A stretch of DNA of 64,000 nt from Trachelipus rathkii (taxonomy: Eukaryota; Arthropoda; Malacostraca; Isopoda; Trachelipodidae): assembly GCA_015478945.1 (NCBI GenBank), contig JABUQX010002590.1:37501-101500 (forward strand), given 5' to 3'. The stretch's first letter is position 1, and every line of letters starts with the position of its first letter. Positions 22,011 to 35,521 of this stretch are shown here, piece after piece. Below the pieces are notes generated by a model. The model saw only the letters and a program-made list of their open reading frames with translations, was not told the origin of the DNA and made no database searches. The translations under genes were made by a program, and so were the position numbers.

Positions 22011-22470
22011 TTATAATAAAATGTAGCAAATCAGATTTTTCATTGCAGTTAAGTTTAACACAGATGTTGACAATTTGTTAGAATTAACATTCATAAATTA
22101 AAATAACAAGCAGATATCTTTTCTCACATTGATTACGCCGCGCGGAGGCCGCGGCGCTACGTTATTGGTCTGTTCTTCGTTGTTTTTTACTTTTTCTTAA
22201 TTTTGTCCGCTTATTGTTCCGGTTTGTTTCTCGTGTTTATTTGTTTTTTTTTATTTGTGTATTTTTACTAATCCTTACGTTACTTTTGTAATGTTTGTTT
22301 GTGCTTAACTGTTTTTTTTTTTTACGCTATTTAATTATTTTGATAGTGTTTGTTGGCATTTTTTTTTTCACTTTTTTCTCACGTGTATGTTATTTAATAT
22401 TTTCAATATGTAATACAGCAAGAAATGCTCGAGGGAGTTAACCTCTCCCATAGAATAATAAATTATGATT
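22011..22470. other. Unassigned T-rich DNA with GC hairpin
   Basis: T-rich sequence lacking a gene. A perfect 7-bp GC hairpin, CGCCGCG (22136-22142) with CGCGGCG (22150-22156) around a CGGAGGC loop, stands out in the AT-rich context. Confidence 0.5.
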
Positions 22471-22474
22471 TAGT

Positions 22475-23016
22475 CAGAATGTATATATAATAATATATTA
22501 TATATATACAAAGCTTTCATAATATATATATATTATATATACTATTATATTATAATATATATATATATTATATATATATTAATTATATATAGTATCTATA
22601 TATATAATTTAAATCACTTAATTAAACCTCTCATCAGGATTTCTTTATAATAATTGATCGGTTTACGCTTATGTTCGGAGTAGTGGTGTGGCCGTTCCCT
22701 GTCGTGACGAACACTTAGCTTTTAAAGCCCAGCTTTTATATATTATCAATACTTAATTTCTATTAACCTAAATATAATTATAGGCTAAACTGTTATTTAA
22801 TTAGTATAAGTTAGGAATTATTATACTAATTTTATCAAATATAATAAACTCTTAATGGCCTAATTTGTGCTGTAAAAATCGGAAGAACATCAAATAAAAT
22901 CAATAAAAAATCAGAAAATATTTAAAAAATCTTGTTTGAAATTTAAAAATTCTGTTCTGAAGATTTTTTGAAAACAACTTTAAATTGTAAAGAAACTAAA
23001 TTTAATGTATACAGAA

Positions 23017-23055
<39 letters not shown>

Positions 23056-23060
23056 ATGTA
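22475..23060. repeat. AT tracts with unassigned spacer
   Basis: AT tracts at about 22478-22613 and 23018-23054 flank an unassigned 400-bp spacer. No gene seen. Confidence 0.7.
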
Positions 23061-23437
23061 GGGTTACAAAATATATCTTCTAACCAAAATTGGGTAACCA
23101 TTGCAACAGGAATTTCTTAGAAATTTTATATATTATAATAATAATATTGAAATACTTTTTCTGACTTCTTATGTGCTTGTGAGATTCTTGGCCTCTCTCT
23201 CCATCCACTCTTCGTTCGTTTCTTCCTTCGTTCTCCTATCATTGTCCGTTTTACTTTTCCCTTTCTGACGAGGGAGTAATATTCCCCCTTTTCCACTTGA
23301 CTCTTCTCACGCCAGCTCTCATACTTCGTGGCACATATGGCCTTCTTTTTGGTATTTTTTTTGTTTTTTTTTTTTGTTGATATTTTTGGTATATTGAGTA
23401 AGTCCTTGCCTTATTATAAATGATCTTTGTTCTTAGC

Positions 23438-23439
<2 letters not shown>
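23061..23439. other. Unassigned, CT-rich DNA
   Basis: Pyrimidine-rich around 23190-23280. The minus-strand Lys/Arg-rich frame 23251-23439 reflects this bias and is not supported as a gene. Confidence 0.4.
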
Positions 23440-23479
<40 letters not shown>

Positions 23480-23648
23480 TATATATATTATAATATTATA
23501 TATACTATATATTATATATATATTATTATACTTATATATATATAATATTTATATTAGTAATTATATTATATATATATATATTATATATTATATATATTAC
23601 TTATATCTTATATTATATATATATTATATACTATATAGTATAATATAG
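23440..23648. repeat. (AT)n tract
   Basis: TATATA with irregular interruptions. The Ile/Tyr frames are artefacts. Confidence 0.9.
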
Positions 23649-23934
23649 ATGTTGCTTCCATTACAAAAAGCTGGTAATTTGTATACATTATCACCGTATG
23701 GAAAATATCGTTATTTTTTTTTTTTTCGCGAAATGGATTTCTCATCCCCAAGTGCAGAGGACGAAGAAAAATTCGTTGCCAAATATGTAGGCTATATAGT
23801 CTAGGTTTAGGTCCATATTCGTATTAGTGATGATATAAATTTAAGTTATATCCTTAGATTTACTCTGGTGTAGTGCTTAACAAATACTTATCATACCTCA
23901 AACTAGCAGTGTCCCTTAAACCGGAACCAAATCA
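23649..23934. other. Unassigned DNA
   Basis: No feature supported. Confidence 0.4.
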
Positions 23935-23940
23935 CACACA

Positions 23941-23994
<54 letters not shown>

Positions 23995-24165
23995 CATACA
24001 AACATACACTCACGTATACACACACACAAAAGGATATAATATATGATATATATTATATATAGTATATATATATCATATATAATATATATATATATATAAT
24101 ATATATAATATATATAATATATATAATATATATATATATAATATATTATTATATATATATAAATA
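23935..24165. repeat. (CA)n then (AT)n compound microsatellite
   Basis: (CA)n at 23935-23994, then a short unique stretch, then an AT tract at 24031-24164. Confidence 0.95.
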
Positions 24166-24280
24166 GGCATGGAACTATGCATAAATAAAGTAAATGAGGT
24201 AATGTAGCATTAAATGTGATAACGTTTTCTAAGTCTTCTTGCTATGGGGAGGAAAAAAAATCGATGCTTGTAAAAAAAAA

Positions 24281-24347
<67 letters not shown>

Positions 24348-24442
24348 GTTATTGTTATTGTTATTGTTATTGTTATTGTTATTATTACTATTATTATTAT
24401 TACATTTGTATATTTTATTATTTATATTTTTATTTTTTTTAA

Positions 24443-24485
<43 letters not shown>

Positions 24486-24510
24486 GATTATGATTATTAT
24501 TATTATTTTT
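24281..24510 (+). repeat. Compound (ATT)n-(ATTGTT)n-(ATT)n microsatellite
   Basis: ATT repeats change to an ATTGTT hexamer block at about 24347-24380, then return to ATT with T-rich interruptions and a final ATTATG run. The long Ile and Tyr frames are artefacts. Confidence 0.95.
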
Positions 24511-24930
24511 TATAATCTCTATTAATTTTATTATTAGTAGTAGTATTTTTAATTTCGCTTTATTTCAATTTTTTTTTGCATGTTTATTAGCTTTATTTAT
24601 TAATAGTCATTTATATTTTATTTAAATTCTTTAAAAAAAAAAAAGAAATTCCGAAATGTAAATGAAATTGTTAAAATTGAAGTTGAGAAATTTTTTTTTC
24701 TAGCAAGTCTAGACATGGAAAATTTGAAACAATACAAAAAGATTTTTTTTTATTCAAGATTTAAAGAAATTGCCTAGTGTGTGCGTATGTTTATACTTTT
24801 GTTTTTAAAAACAGACTTAAACATGAAATTTTAATTTAAAAACGGAATGTGATTATATATTTTTTTTATTAAATTGTCGAGGTCAACTTTGTTAATTTTG
24901 TTAGTCATGATTTTATGAAGTGTTTTTTGT
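24511..24930. other. Unassigned T/A-rich DNA
   Basis: Poly-T and poly-A runs, no gene. Confidence 0.4.
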
Positions 24931-25003
24931 TAAGATGGTTTTTATTAAGATGTTTTTATTAAGATGTTTTTATTTAGATGTTTTTATTTAGATGTTTTTT
25001 CAC
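24931..25003 (+). repeat. 14-bp tandem repeat, five copies
   Basis: Units begin at about 24931, 24946, 24960, 24974 and 24988 with TAAGATGTTTTTAT or TTAGATGTTTTTAT. The first unit has one extra base. Confidence 0.9.
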
Positions 25004-25790
25004 CACATTTTTATGTTTATACAAGTTTTCTAATCTCATGAGAATAATGGGTAAAGGATATAAAAAAGGTGTATCTTGAGAAATTGCTTTGTAACTTTAG
25101 CATTTTTGACCGTAACTTTGTCAAACTTTTGTGACTTTTCCCTTACCAAGGCTAAAACAAATGAACAACACAACTAGTCTAGGACTGTAGGCAAAATGAT
25201 ACAATTGTTTCTCGGTTCATGTTTGGTTGACAAGTCCCGTTTCATGGAGTTGAGGATATATGACGTTTTGTTTGTTGGGATAAAATGACAGTCGGCAAAC
25301 GTATAGAAAGCAGACATTTAAATTTTTTAAATGGTTGATATCAGTTTAGGTAATGTAACGTCTTGTCATAGACTTTTTTTGTCCTAATAAGGTCTCTGAA
25401 AAAAAGGAAGAATTTTTGTCTCTACCATTCTTAGCCTGTATGTATGTGTATTTTTTTTATTATTTAAGCTCACAGTGGTTCATGGTGAGATTAAAAGGGA
25501 GAACACTTCATTCTTAGTAGGCCTGCTGAGTGATGATTATTTGCTTGCTTCAATGAAATGCGGTTTTGTGGCTTCAATTCCCGTTATCACCGTTCATATC
25601 TGAGTGTGTTGAGTGAGGGTCCAGACAGCGTATGTCTAAAAGGGGAAAGAAAAGGGAGGGAACTTTTTTGTGGTTTCTTTCAATTATTATTTTTTTTTAA
25701 TTATGGTTAAACGTGAGTGACGGCTAGTCTTACTTTTATAGCGTTGAAATCCCCAGTTCCCCAGTGACACGTAAAGGGGGTCGGAGAGGA
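25004..25790. other. Unassigned DNA
   Basis: Near-average composition with no long frame and no repeat recognised. It could be intron or intergenic DNA. Confidence 0.4.
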
Positions 25791-26054
25791 ATATATTATA
25801 TAATATATATATTATATAATATATATATATATTATATATATATATACTAGATTATATTATAAATATTATAATATATATATATATATATTATATATATAGA
25901 TATATTATATATTATATATATATATATTATATATATATATATAATATAGAATATATTATATATATATATATATATTATAACCAAGAGGGGTTATATATAT
26001 ATAATTATATAAAAAATATATATATAATTATATATAATATTAAATATAATATAA

Positions 26055-26101
<47 letters not shown>

Positions 26102-26255
26102 TTATATAATTATATACTAGAAATTATAATATATAATATAATATAATAGGCGAATTATTACACTTTGTAGGTGCAATCGAGTACTATATATAAATATACC
26201 GATATTATATAATTATATATATATATTATATATATATATATATTTTTATATTATA
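25791..26255. repeat. Interrupted AT tract
   Basis: Long TATATA blocks with unique islands near 25980 and 26150-26190. Confidence 0.85.
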
Positions 26256-26412
26256 TATGACGTAACGATTTTGATTATTAATTAGATTTATACTTGATAA
26301 AGAAATACGAGGGTATGCATTTTAGGGTCTGCTTATTTAACAATATATTTAAATTTTAAAACCCAATCGAAATTCCTTTTCTCTTAGCACATGCAAACAC
26401 ACACACGAACAC

Positions 26413-26476
26413 ATCTCTCTCTCTCTCTCTCTCTCTCTCCTCTCTCTCCTCTCTCTCTCTTCTCTTCTCTCCCTCT

Positions 26477-26510
<34 letters not shown>

Positions 26511-26522
26511 CTCTCGTGTGTG
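26413..26522. repeat. (CT)n microsatellite
   Basis: CT repeats with occasional TCTTC interruptions, passing into GTGTGTGTG. The Glu/Arg minus-strand frame is an artefact. Confidence 0.95.
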
Positions 26523-26529
26523 TGTTTAT

Positions 26530-27155
26530 TTTGTTTATTATTTTTTGTATAAGCCGTTAAGAGCCTATTGTTCATCATTGTTTGCCGAAAAGTTCACTTG
26601 CAAACATATATAATAATAGATACACATATCACCGCGCGTACACAGGATTTGTACACAATGACATTACGGTGTTGCTGGCTTTGTTGGGACAATTGTATAT
26701 AATTTAGGCTGGCTTAGTTTTTTAAATCATTTTGATGTTGAAGGGCGTAGCGGCTTGGAAGATGAAATGGCTTGTAATATTGTATTTTCAAGGCTGTACA
26801 AGTGACGATCAAAAATTTTGTTTGTTTAATGTAAAGTTTGCGGCAGGGTGAAAGGGGGGGGGGGAGAGGTCTGACCCACTCTCTGTTTGTCATCCGACGC
26901 TCATATATAATTATAATAATTATATATAATATATATATATGATATATATAGATAAATATAATAAATTATATAATATAATATTATTATTATATATATATAT
27001 ATTTATATAAATATATATAGTAATATATGAATATATTGGCCAAGCTCCTTTGCGATTATCCTCATATGTATCTTAAAGAAACTATTAATGCTACAGTAAA
27101 TAAAACGGAAAATACATTGCTGGAATGCTCGTCCAAAGGTCTTTCTTATGGAAAT

Positions 27156-27157
<2 letters not shown>
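26530..27157. other. Unassigned DNA with AT tract and G-run
   Basis: A G-run lies at about 26855-26863 and an AT tract at about 26905-27030. No gene seen. Confidence 0.45.

Positions 27158-27233
<76 letters not shown>
27158..27233 (+). repeat. Long poly-A tract
   Basis: About 75 bp of A with a single C interruption. It may be a retroposon tail in plus orientation, but no recognisable body precedes it. Confidence 0.9.
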
Positions 27234-27236
<3 letters not shown>

Positions 27237-27461
27237 TCTCAAAAACTACAATACCTTACAGCGAAAAAGGAATACATTTGGAATCCTCGTAAAAATTTAG
27301 ATTAAAGATAATGTAAAAAATTAATATAATAATAATAATAAAAAAAATATTGTTAATAATATATAGTATAATTATTAGAGGGCTATTTAGAGCCTTTTAT
27401 TTTGGTTCTCGAAATTTAAAAATTATAAATAAGGAGTTTCTATTAAATTTTGTTTATACGG
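27234..27461. other. Unassigned AT-rich DNA
   Basis: No feature supported. Confidence 0.4.
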
Positions 27462-27680
27462 CACACTGGGGGTCGAGCCGACGGGGGAAAGTAGGGGACG
27501 TTTTCCATACCCGTAGGGGAGGGGCGGAGGAACAGCCGCGACACCCAAATACCAAATCCAAAGAGCGGGGTCCGGCAGACCCCTCCCCGGAGGGGGGAAT
27601 GTAGTCCTACCCTGTCGTTCCCAAAAGGCCGAGAGACCCCCGACTCCTGCCATCGGTGCGGTTATACCCTTGGGGGTATT
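27462..27680. other. GC-rich cluster with palindromic cores
   Basis: An abrupt GC-rich island in AT-rich DNA, dominated by G-runs and C-runs. It includes a near-perfect CCCCTCCCCGGAGGGG palindrome at 27580-27595. The open frames across it on both strands (plus 27350-27604, minus 27423-27653) follow from lack of AT-rich stop codons. It resembles in style, not in sequence, the GC clusters near 31.97, 40.57, 45.79 and 50.44-50.78 kb. Confidence 0.5.
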
Positions 27681-28009
27681 TCTTTAGTAAAAAAAAAAAA
27701 GCAAAATTAAGTAGAATGTCTAATTTATTTTCTTATCGAGAGAAAACCCAATAAAAGGCTCTAAGGATAGGCCTTCTATCAATGATTTACTATAAATTAT
27801 TAACAATAAAAATGTTTTTTAATTAGAATTTAATGTCTTTATACTTCATACTGTGTTTCAATGTATGGAATAGCGAATTGTTTATATTAAACATGTGATA
27901 ATAATAGCTTAAAAATAATGAGGCTATTAAAATTTTGCGGGAAATTATTTTTACTATAGTGATAGTTTTTTTACGTTATATTTTTTTTCTGATTATTCAG
28001 TGTGAAACC
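27681..28009. other. Unassigned AT-rich DNA
   Basis: No feature supported. Confidence 0.4.
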
Positions 28010-31000
28010 TATACATGTACTCCAGGGTAGAAGGTCAGCCAACATATCGGAACTCGAGGTCTCATCAGTAGTTCCAGGCAATGTGTTTCCTTTTACCCTA
28101 CGATCTATGGTTTTTAAGTAAGTCTGTCAACAATTAATACGGTTATTAACGAGAACACGAAAAACCATCGTTTCATTAGACGTGATAATCTCAGAAAATA
28201 AAATGAGCCTGAAAACCACCTCTATATTGTTGATATTCATTCCCATATTTAATAAATTTCAGCTTAAGCGTGTATTAATAACTTTTTACGGATATAAGAA
28301 ACACTTAATCCTCTAGCCCATACAGCTAAAACGATGATCTAATTATAATAATAAATCTTTTGAGTCTTCAAAAAATGTTTTTAGATCTAGTCAATAGTGG
28401 TGCTCCTCAATATTAATTTTAATGACCTGCTGTTAATGAGTAATTAATAAATCAGATAAATACAAGCAACGTAATACTAGACTGCCATATTTGGTTTATA
28501 CGAATTAATTTATTAAAAATGACACATAATTCATTTGGGTAAATCTAACGTAAGTACATTCAACTTATATGGGTCCAAGATATCACACCACCTCTATAGA
28601 CAATATGGAAATGTATCCTGTTCCCAAGTCGTTGTGGGGGTGGAATGCTGTAGTGGGTGCAGCTGCGTACTGTGTGTGCTGATGTGTCACGTGGCGTGAT
28701 AAAAATGTTCCTACTGACGAAATCGTAGTGCTGTAAATCTGAGAGCCCTTATTAGGTAATGGAGAATTCTTTCATTCAGAAAAATCTGATACTAAGTAAA
28801 CAAGAATACAACGCACAAACGAACCATATTCAGTTCAAAAGGGTATATTATTCTCGCTAGACAACAACAAACTACATAAACTAGCAACAACAACAACAAC
28901 TGAGTTACAAATTCCACTATCCAGAGGCTGCCTGAGCACACCTGCACATTACAACACACAACAACAACACAACAAGCAACAACAACAAACAATAACATAG
29001 TACAAAAATATTAAAAGTATTCTCATTATATACCAACCAACGAATATATCATTGCTAGATAACGTTATAACATTGCTTTTTCACGCTAATAAAGTACGTG
29101 GATAAATAAACGTACATAGATTTAAGTATACTGTACATAACAAAAATCTAATACCACACCTTACACTACGAATATAAAACAAATCTAGATATACATTAAC
29201 CAGAAGTTACCCATAAACTTAATCAAAGTCGTAAGTGTAAATAATAGTGTATCTAGCCCTAAGCGGTAAACAAGACAGTAACCTATTCACACTTTATTCA
29301 AGCATATCTCTATTAAAAAAACTAGTTAATTTTACATTAAAAACATCTATTAAATTTGATAATTTAGATACTACGTAGTAATCTTGAGTCTATATCAATT
29401 TCGGATATAAACCATGCACAAAAATGAGTTCTTTATTATTATATACCTCCAAACATAATTTTAATATATAGTATTTATATATAGTGATTTAAACATATAC
29501 AATAGTTAATTCCACAAGTATTAATAAAGCTTAAAATAGATACATTAAGTACTAATAACAAGTATGAAACTTAAGATAATATAATGTATTAAGACATAAG
29601 CGACATACTCAGAAATAATATATTATAACTTAACTTAATCAATACTATTATACGCAAAATTATATATAAATACAGTATTATTAAATATCAATTAACAAAT
29701 GTATCCACACTAACTAACCTGTATTAAAATATAATAGTAGATTAAACTGTACTATTTGAGTAGATATATCATAAATATATCGAATACCTAAATTCTAATA
29801 TCTATTTATAAGTATCATTTTATAAAATTTATTTCATGTGTTCCCACGAATATGCTAAATATATATGACTTACGCGAAATATAACAAGATAAATAATGTA
29901 TTATTAGTGATCATAAAATAAGCTATTATAACGATGTCATTAACTATATACGAAACTAAGATATTAATTACAATTGCAATATTAATATCAGCGTGAAAAC
30001 ATACTTCGCTTAAATTTTGCATTTTGATGGAATAGTGAGACTAAGAAAAATGCGATTATAGCTTTTAATACCAATTATCCCATAACTATGTTAAATATAA
30101 GATTCTACCTTAATAATAACTTTTAAATCAATATAAAGTATAAATAAGTTTAGCTTAATAACATATGAAGTTCATTAACAAATTAACTTTACGATAAAGG
30201 TTTCTACCGAACTCTTTATAATCTGAGCATATAATTATAGCTAGTCAGATAAAAGCCTTAAATTTATCTTAAACCACGATAAAAGATATTTCCCTTATAA
30301 AATACAAAGGTAGACCATATCTATCAATAGATTCCAACCATCTTTATGAATGACTATAATGTATGATAAAGTTTTTAATTCCAAATACCTTCATACAAGT
30401 ATAGTATGTTCAACTTTGCGATACCTGATATCTTTCGGAGACTTATACTATATTCAACTACCATACCTTCTAAATAATTAATAGATATAATTCTCTGATG
30501 TAATGCACCCAAATTTTTAAATATACGATTAAAAGAAATAACGGTTCAAATTTTCGCTCTTAGATGTTTTGCAAACACTTAACTATATATTTGACTCATA
30601 CAAATTAAATATAATATATTAACTTTAATTCCTATTATTTATAGATGCTCAATATATTCATTTGTATTTGTCATTATAAAGATGCACTTCTAAAAAAATT
30701 CTAGGTCTGTCATGATTTTATAAACACCAAATTGTAGCTATTAGAGAATATTCTAATTACAAAATTACCATACTCAATTTCAATATACATTCTATTTCCG
30801 AGTCAATATTTTGTTTTGCTATGCAAATACCTAGCGTATGCAATAATCCGCTAACAGTACCTGAAACCATTTTTTTTTTTAATTCGTACAAGCATAAAAT
30901 AACTCTATTCCAACCTATGAAAAAATAAAAAAAGTAAAAGCCCAAAACATTCCTTTTTATATCTAATACTCGAAATAGATCCCACTAAGTTTTCCAGCAT

Positions 31001-31545
31001 TTCTGCAACAGGTAAATTAGTATTTATTAAACAATAAATATACCCATTAAACAAAAATCCACATTTTCATTCAAATTAATATACATTGAGTACATCTTGT
31101 AACATATTGGATAATTTGACCTAACTTATAATCTTCATTTCAATTAAAGGTGTCACAATCGTCTCGGAGTATAAACAAATCAAATCTATGAGCTAATGAA
31201 TAAAGCGTAGGTCATTAGCGAAAATTCTCGGATCAAAACCTTACATTACTCAACAAAATAATACTTTAACATAAGCCTCAGACGTTTCAAACATATATTT
31301 CCATCGTTAACCAGTTAACACAGTTTAATAATATAACTTACAAAACTCATATCATTTTATTGTACTTTCACTACTAAAATCAGTGTATTAATTTATCACC
31401 CTAATTTACATTATTAGTAGTAATAAATAATATATAATCTATAAACGTAAAACCTTAACTTTAACGAATAAACAGTACTTTCTATTTAATCACAATGAGG
31501 ATGAATCTATAAAGTAATAAACATATCAATCACATCTTCAAGAGT
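28010..31545 (+). repeat. AT-rich satellite family S, array 1
   Basis: This region is a diverged direct copy of array 2 at 48.06-50.35 kb. Shared landmarks in the same order include AAGAAACACTTAATCCTCTA (near 28299), AAACGAACCATAT (28820), a CAA-rich block (28862), GCATATCTCTATT (29300), and near 31150 GTGTCACAATCGTCTCGGAG. The counterparts lie near 48270, 48620, 48665, 49015 and 50133. Array 1 is about 800 bp longer between the outer landmarks, which would fit additional S units. No coding potential. Confidence 0.65.
28861..28997 (+). repeat. CAA-rich block of satellite S
   Basis: Imperfect CAA repeats within array 1. The matching block in array 2 is at 48665-48757, and an inverted GTT/TTG block lies at 35440-35521. 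Confidence 0.85.
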
Positions 31546-32060
31546 ATATACCCTCCCGAATATCTGGTATTGTGTCATACATCAGCAATTAGAGCAAGGC
31601 TGTTTGAATGCCTGAGGAGTGGGATCATGCTCCGTCATGGACTAGTGTGAAGTGGTGGTATCACTGCGGGATATAATAGCCTTGCCGGTCAAAGAAAAAA
31701 CCAGTGAGGTCATGTAGATTGTAACATGTGTTTCCTTCAAGGCCCTGCCGGCGTGAGAATCCCTTAATATATCTCTCGCTCGTTCCTTAACCACACATAC
31801 AACGAGGAGAAGAAGAGTGGGTAGTGTTTTTGAAGAATTTCGTTGTCTAGCCCTTGTCTGAGAGCTGTAGACCTAAAAACCTCGCGACCTAAAACGAGCT
31901 CCTACTGCTTGTGTGGAAATTTTGATAGTACACTGCACCATGGTTCTTTTCATGATTTCACACCCTTCAATGGGGGTGCATCCCCCATATCGTGTAGTGT
32001 GTTTGTTCTTGCATTGATGATGGATTGTGCCAGACGTTGATTCTTATTAGGAATGATGAT
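31546..32060. other. Spacer at the centre of a possible inverted repeat, with GC palindrome
   Basis: Less AT-rich than both sides. CACACCCTTCAATGGGGGTG at 31959-31978 matches the complement of the GC cluster at about 50467-50485, in the orientation opposite to array 1. The embedded hairpin is TGGGGG-TGCAT-CCCCCA (31971-31987). The open frame 31843-32040 has no motif. Confidence 0.4.
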
Positions 32061-35000
32061 AATGTGTGATAGTGTACTCTTTTGGGCTTTTAGCGGTGTT
32101 TAAAAGTAACTGCCTTATGTGTACACTACAACATCTACTGTGAAAAAGGTCTGTGGTTTATTGGTCCGTAAACGTTTTAACGGTAAGCCATCTTGCGGAA
32201 GTATCAGGTTTATTTTGTTATACAAGAAATCAACCGTTTGAAACTCCGAGCTATGACTGGAGAACTGTAATAAGAACGTCTATAGCTTTAATGTAACTCG
32301 ACCTTACAGTATTATTGCGGAATGTGCTAGAAATGTATAAAATGTAGTCAAGAGTTCCTATGTTAAGATATGACGCTTATAGGCTTGAATTAAGTTTCAC
32401 TAGAAAAACTTCTTTGGCTCGGAAGATATATTTTTTTTTCTTGAGCTGAGTGGGAAATTGTCATATGTAAAAAAATCATCTATTCGTAACGTCTGTAATT
32501 ATTGTGTATAATATGGTTTTGCATCAATTGTTCCCTATGAGTTGTACTTAGAATGGATTGTGCATTTGTCAGGTCTGAATGATGAGCTGCCTTCGAGACA
32601 TAATCAAATTTTCAAACCGTTCTTGGGTCCATAAAAAGCAACTGTCTCGCTTATACCCAAAGTATTTCTTTTTTTATAACCGCTCGGTATATCGCTGTCT
32701 GACTTTATCCTATTGATATAAAATGAGAGACTTTTATAGCGTACGGATAAGCTACGAATCTTATGGAGCTTAGGACAGCATTCATTGATAAGTGTAAAAA
32801 AAAAGATATATAAAAATATAGTTCAAAATAATTATATTTGTGTAAATGGAGTTTAAAGTGATTAATTTTATATTTGCGAGTATTATAAGAACTATAGATT
32901 TTTTTTAGTGTTAGGAACGTAGTATCTAGTAGTAAAAATGCCTTAAGGGATAATACATTTTATGTGCCAGTTCTCATGCACTTTTTGTTTCTTTATTACT
33001 CGTCCTTTTATCAACATTCCACTGAGCGAATACGGATAGGGCTCCACGATGGAAGTTATTACCTTGACAAACTCGGTGATGTAAATAGAGCTAACTTAGT
33101 TATCTTGGGGTAATACTTCTTCACTTATCTGAACGTATTGTAACTTAATGTTCTTACACCTTGACCTCATGACTTTTTTACAAACGTTCCGCTCTTACTC
33201 TAACTTTTCTTATTCTTCTCATCTTCCTTTTCATTAAATGCTAATACACTTGTGCTGCAAGTAACTTGCGGAAATAAGTTGTTTAAACTATAATGAAAGC
33301 ATGCATACATTTCCATTTCTATTCAATAATAATGTTAACACTGATACCTTATTATATATATATATATGAATGTATATGTAAAAATTAATTGAGAATAGTG
33401 TATAATATAATCATTATTATTAATTTATTACATGTGCCAACTTATTTGAATCTGTATTAGATGTGTTTATAATGATATAAATAAACGTGATACCTGTGTG
33501 ATTTAAGTTATATTCTGTTATGAAGTAATGATTAGAGTATATTATTATGTACTACCTTAGACGTATTTATATATGATATATAAATTAGTACTATATCGGA
33601 TTTATTATTTCATCATTTAAGTGAGTAAAGTGTTTGTCTCCCATATCTATAATAGCAGGTTACTATGGTTTAAAATAATACTTCTTTGGATTATTGTTGC
33701 TACGAAAGAGATATGATACACGTATTTGAATACCTCGTGAGATATAGAATTTACTCAAAGTGTAACTAGTGAGCTTTTCATTGTCATGTCATATCATAAT
33801 GGCTTTCAATAGGTTAGTTGATTTATTATAGATATATTAGTGACAGTATTAATGATTGTTATTATATAGAAGATATTTATGGCACTGATATTACCATTTC
33901 TTTTATATGTTTATGATAATTTTATAGATTTATATTCTGTCATGCTATAATATTAGCCAAAAAAGCCTGGGAATATAATATATACTTATAGAGTCTAGAG
34001 TAATTTAGTTATAATGACATTGTATAGCTTAACATTATTACTACTTTAGTAATATTAATAATGTTATATGAGGTATAAATTTATTAGATGAATGTTAGTA
34101 TCATGTAATTATATATATAATATTTACTAATTGCATTGGAAGGTGATATGTCATGATAAGTATATTGACATAATATATTGTTAAACAATATTATTATTAT
34201 AGCATTATGTATTTCCAGTAGTTATCTTACCATATTATGACTTATTTAATTGGTTATAAGTATAGCTTAAATAAAACCTTTATAGTTTACCTGTATAAAA
34301 TCTATATATCTTCCGTGATGGTAAGCCTATATAATAAGTAATATATTATAGAATCTTATTAAAAAGTATGATAAGATGTATTAATAAGGTTACGTTTTAT
34401 TGTATTATGTTCCAATGGCCTTAGTATATATATATTAGTAACTTAACAGGTGTTATTAAATAGTGTTGGATATATATAACTACCTAATTTGTTTTTTATT
34501 ATTTTTTATATTATTAATGTGTTACAGATATCTGTTCTGGCGTAATAGTTCAGTGACATTTCAATAAAAGAACTCTTTCTTGTTTATGTAAAATACATAA
34601 TATATGTTTTCTTATATATAAGTTCATATGAAGCCAAATGAGTTTATATTATTATATGTGTTGAGATAAAATACATTATATTTATGTAATATAAACCTAT
34701 ATATTTATATTCCAGAATAAATATGATTCTGGCAAAACAATATTTCATTTTATGTAAGTAGAATGAATAAAAATTTACTTACATTAGATTGTGCTATGTT
34801 TAAATTGAACTTTTAAGAAAAAATACAGTAATATTTTGAAAGCCAACAACAACTTAATATAAGATTACAATAATTTAAGTTAGGTAAATATATATTATAA
34901 TATGGTATCTAAAAATTAAGTTAGACTTAATGAGTTGTAAATAGGCTGAAATAATAATATAAGGTGTAAATATATATATATAAGAGTATGTATATTATAA

Positions 35001-35521
35001 TTACGTTATTCATTTGAGTTAACTATAAGCTGGGGTCGTATTAATAAACTATTATATCATTATGCTGTTTTATATTAAAATAGTATGATAAATATACTTT
35101 TGATTTAAATGTGTAGTATAGTTGTTTAATTCGTATAAGTATGTATATAGGTTGAGTATGTATTATATTAATGAATATTATTATATTATTAGTAAATTAT
35201 TAATATTATCTTTTAAGTTCTGTAGTTTATATTATCTTATTCCTAAGGTCTATAGTGTGTAAGATCATATTCATAAAATCTGTAGTTATACTATATGTAT
35301 AGTACATATATATAATCGTTATAGCGTTATATATTGGATAATATAATAGGAAAGTAGAAAACTTATATATTATTGTAACTATATAAATTTTGTATTGGGT
35401 TATATATGTTGTTGTATATTATATAGTATTATGTTTAGTTGTTTAGTTTGTTGTTTTGTATATTGTGTAGTGTTGTGTTTAGTTGTTAGGTTGGTTTGTA
35501 TTAAGCTTAGTTGTTGTTGTT
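32061..35521 (-). repeat. Possible inverted, heavily diverged copy of array 1
   Basis: Two anchors support this: the inverted GC cluster at its left edge (31959-31987), and the GTT/TTG-rich block at 35440-35521, which is the complement of the CAA block. The 35521-35570 sequence then resembles the complement of the AAAGGGTATATT stretch before the CAA block. The stretch between shows only scattered similarity by eye. It is otherwise AT-rich DNA without genes. Confidence 0.3.

Noticed and set aside
26384..26578. Glu/Arg-rich minus-strand frame
   Set aside because: Produced by the (CT)n tract; likewise the Arg/Glu and Ser/Leu frames at 52138-52385.
32061..35400. Full-length inverted match to array 1
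   Set aside because: Only the end anchors are convincing by eye; the interior was not claimed as aligned and is left at low confidence.
28010..35521. Mitochondrial DNA insertion
   Set aside because: AT content and GC clusters resemble some fungal mitochondrial DNA, but no recognisable mitochondrial protein, rRNA or tRNA was seen.
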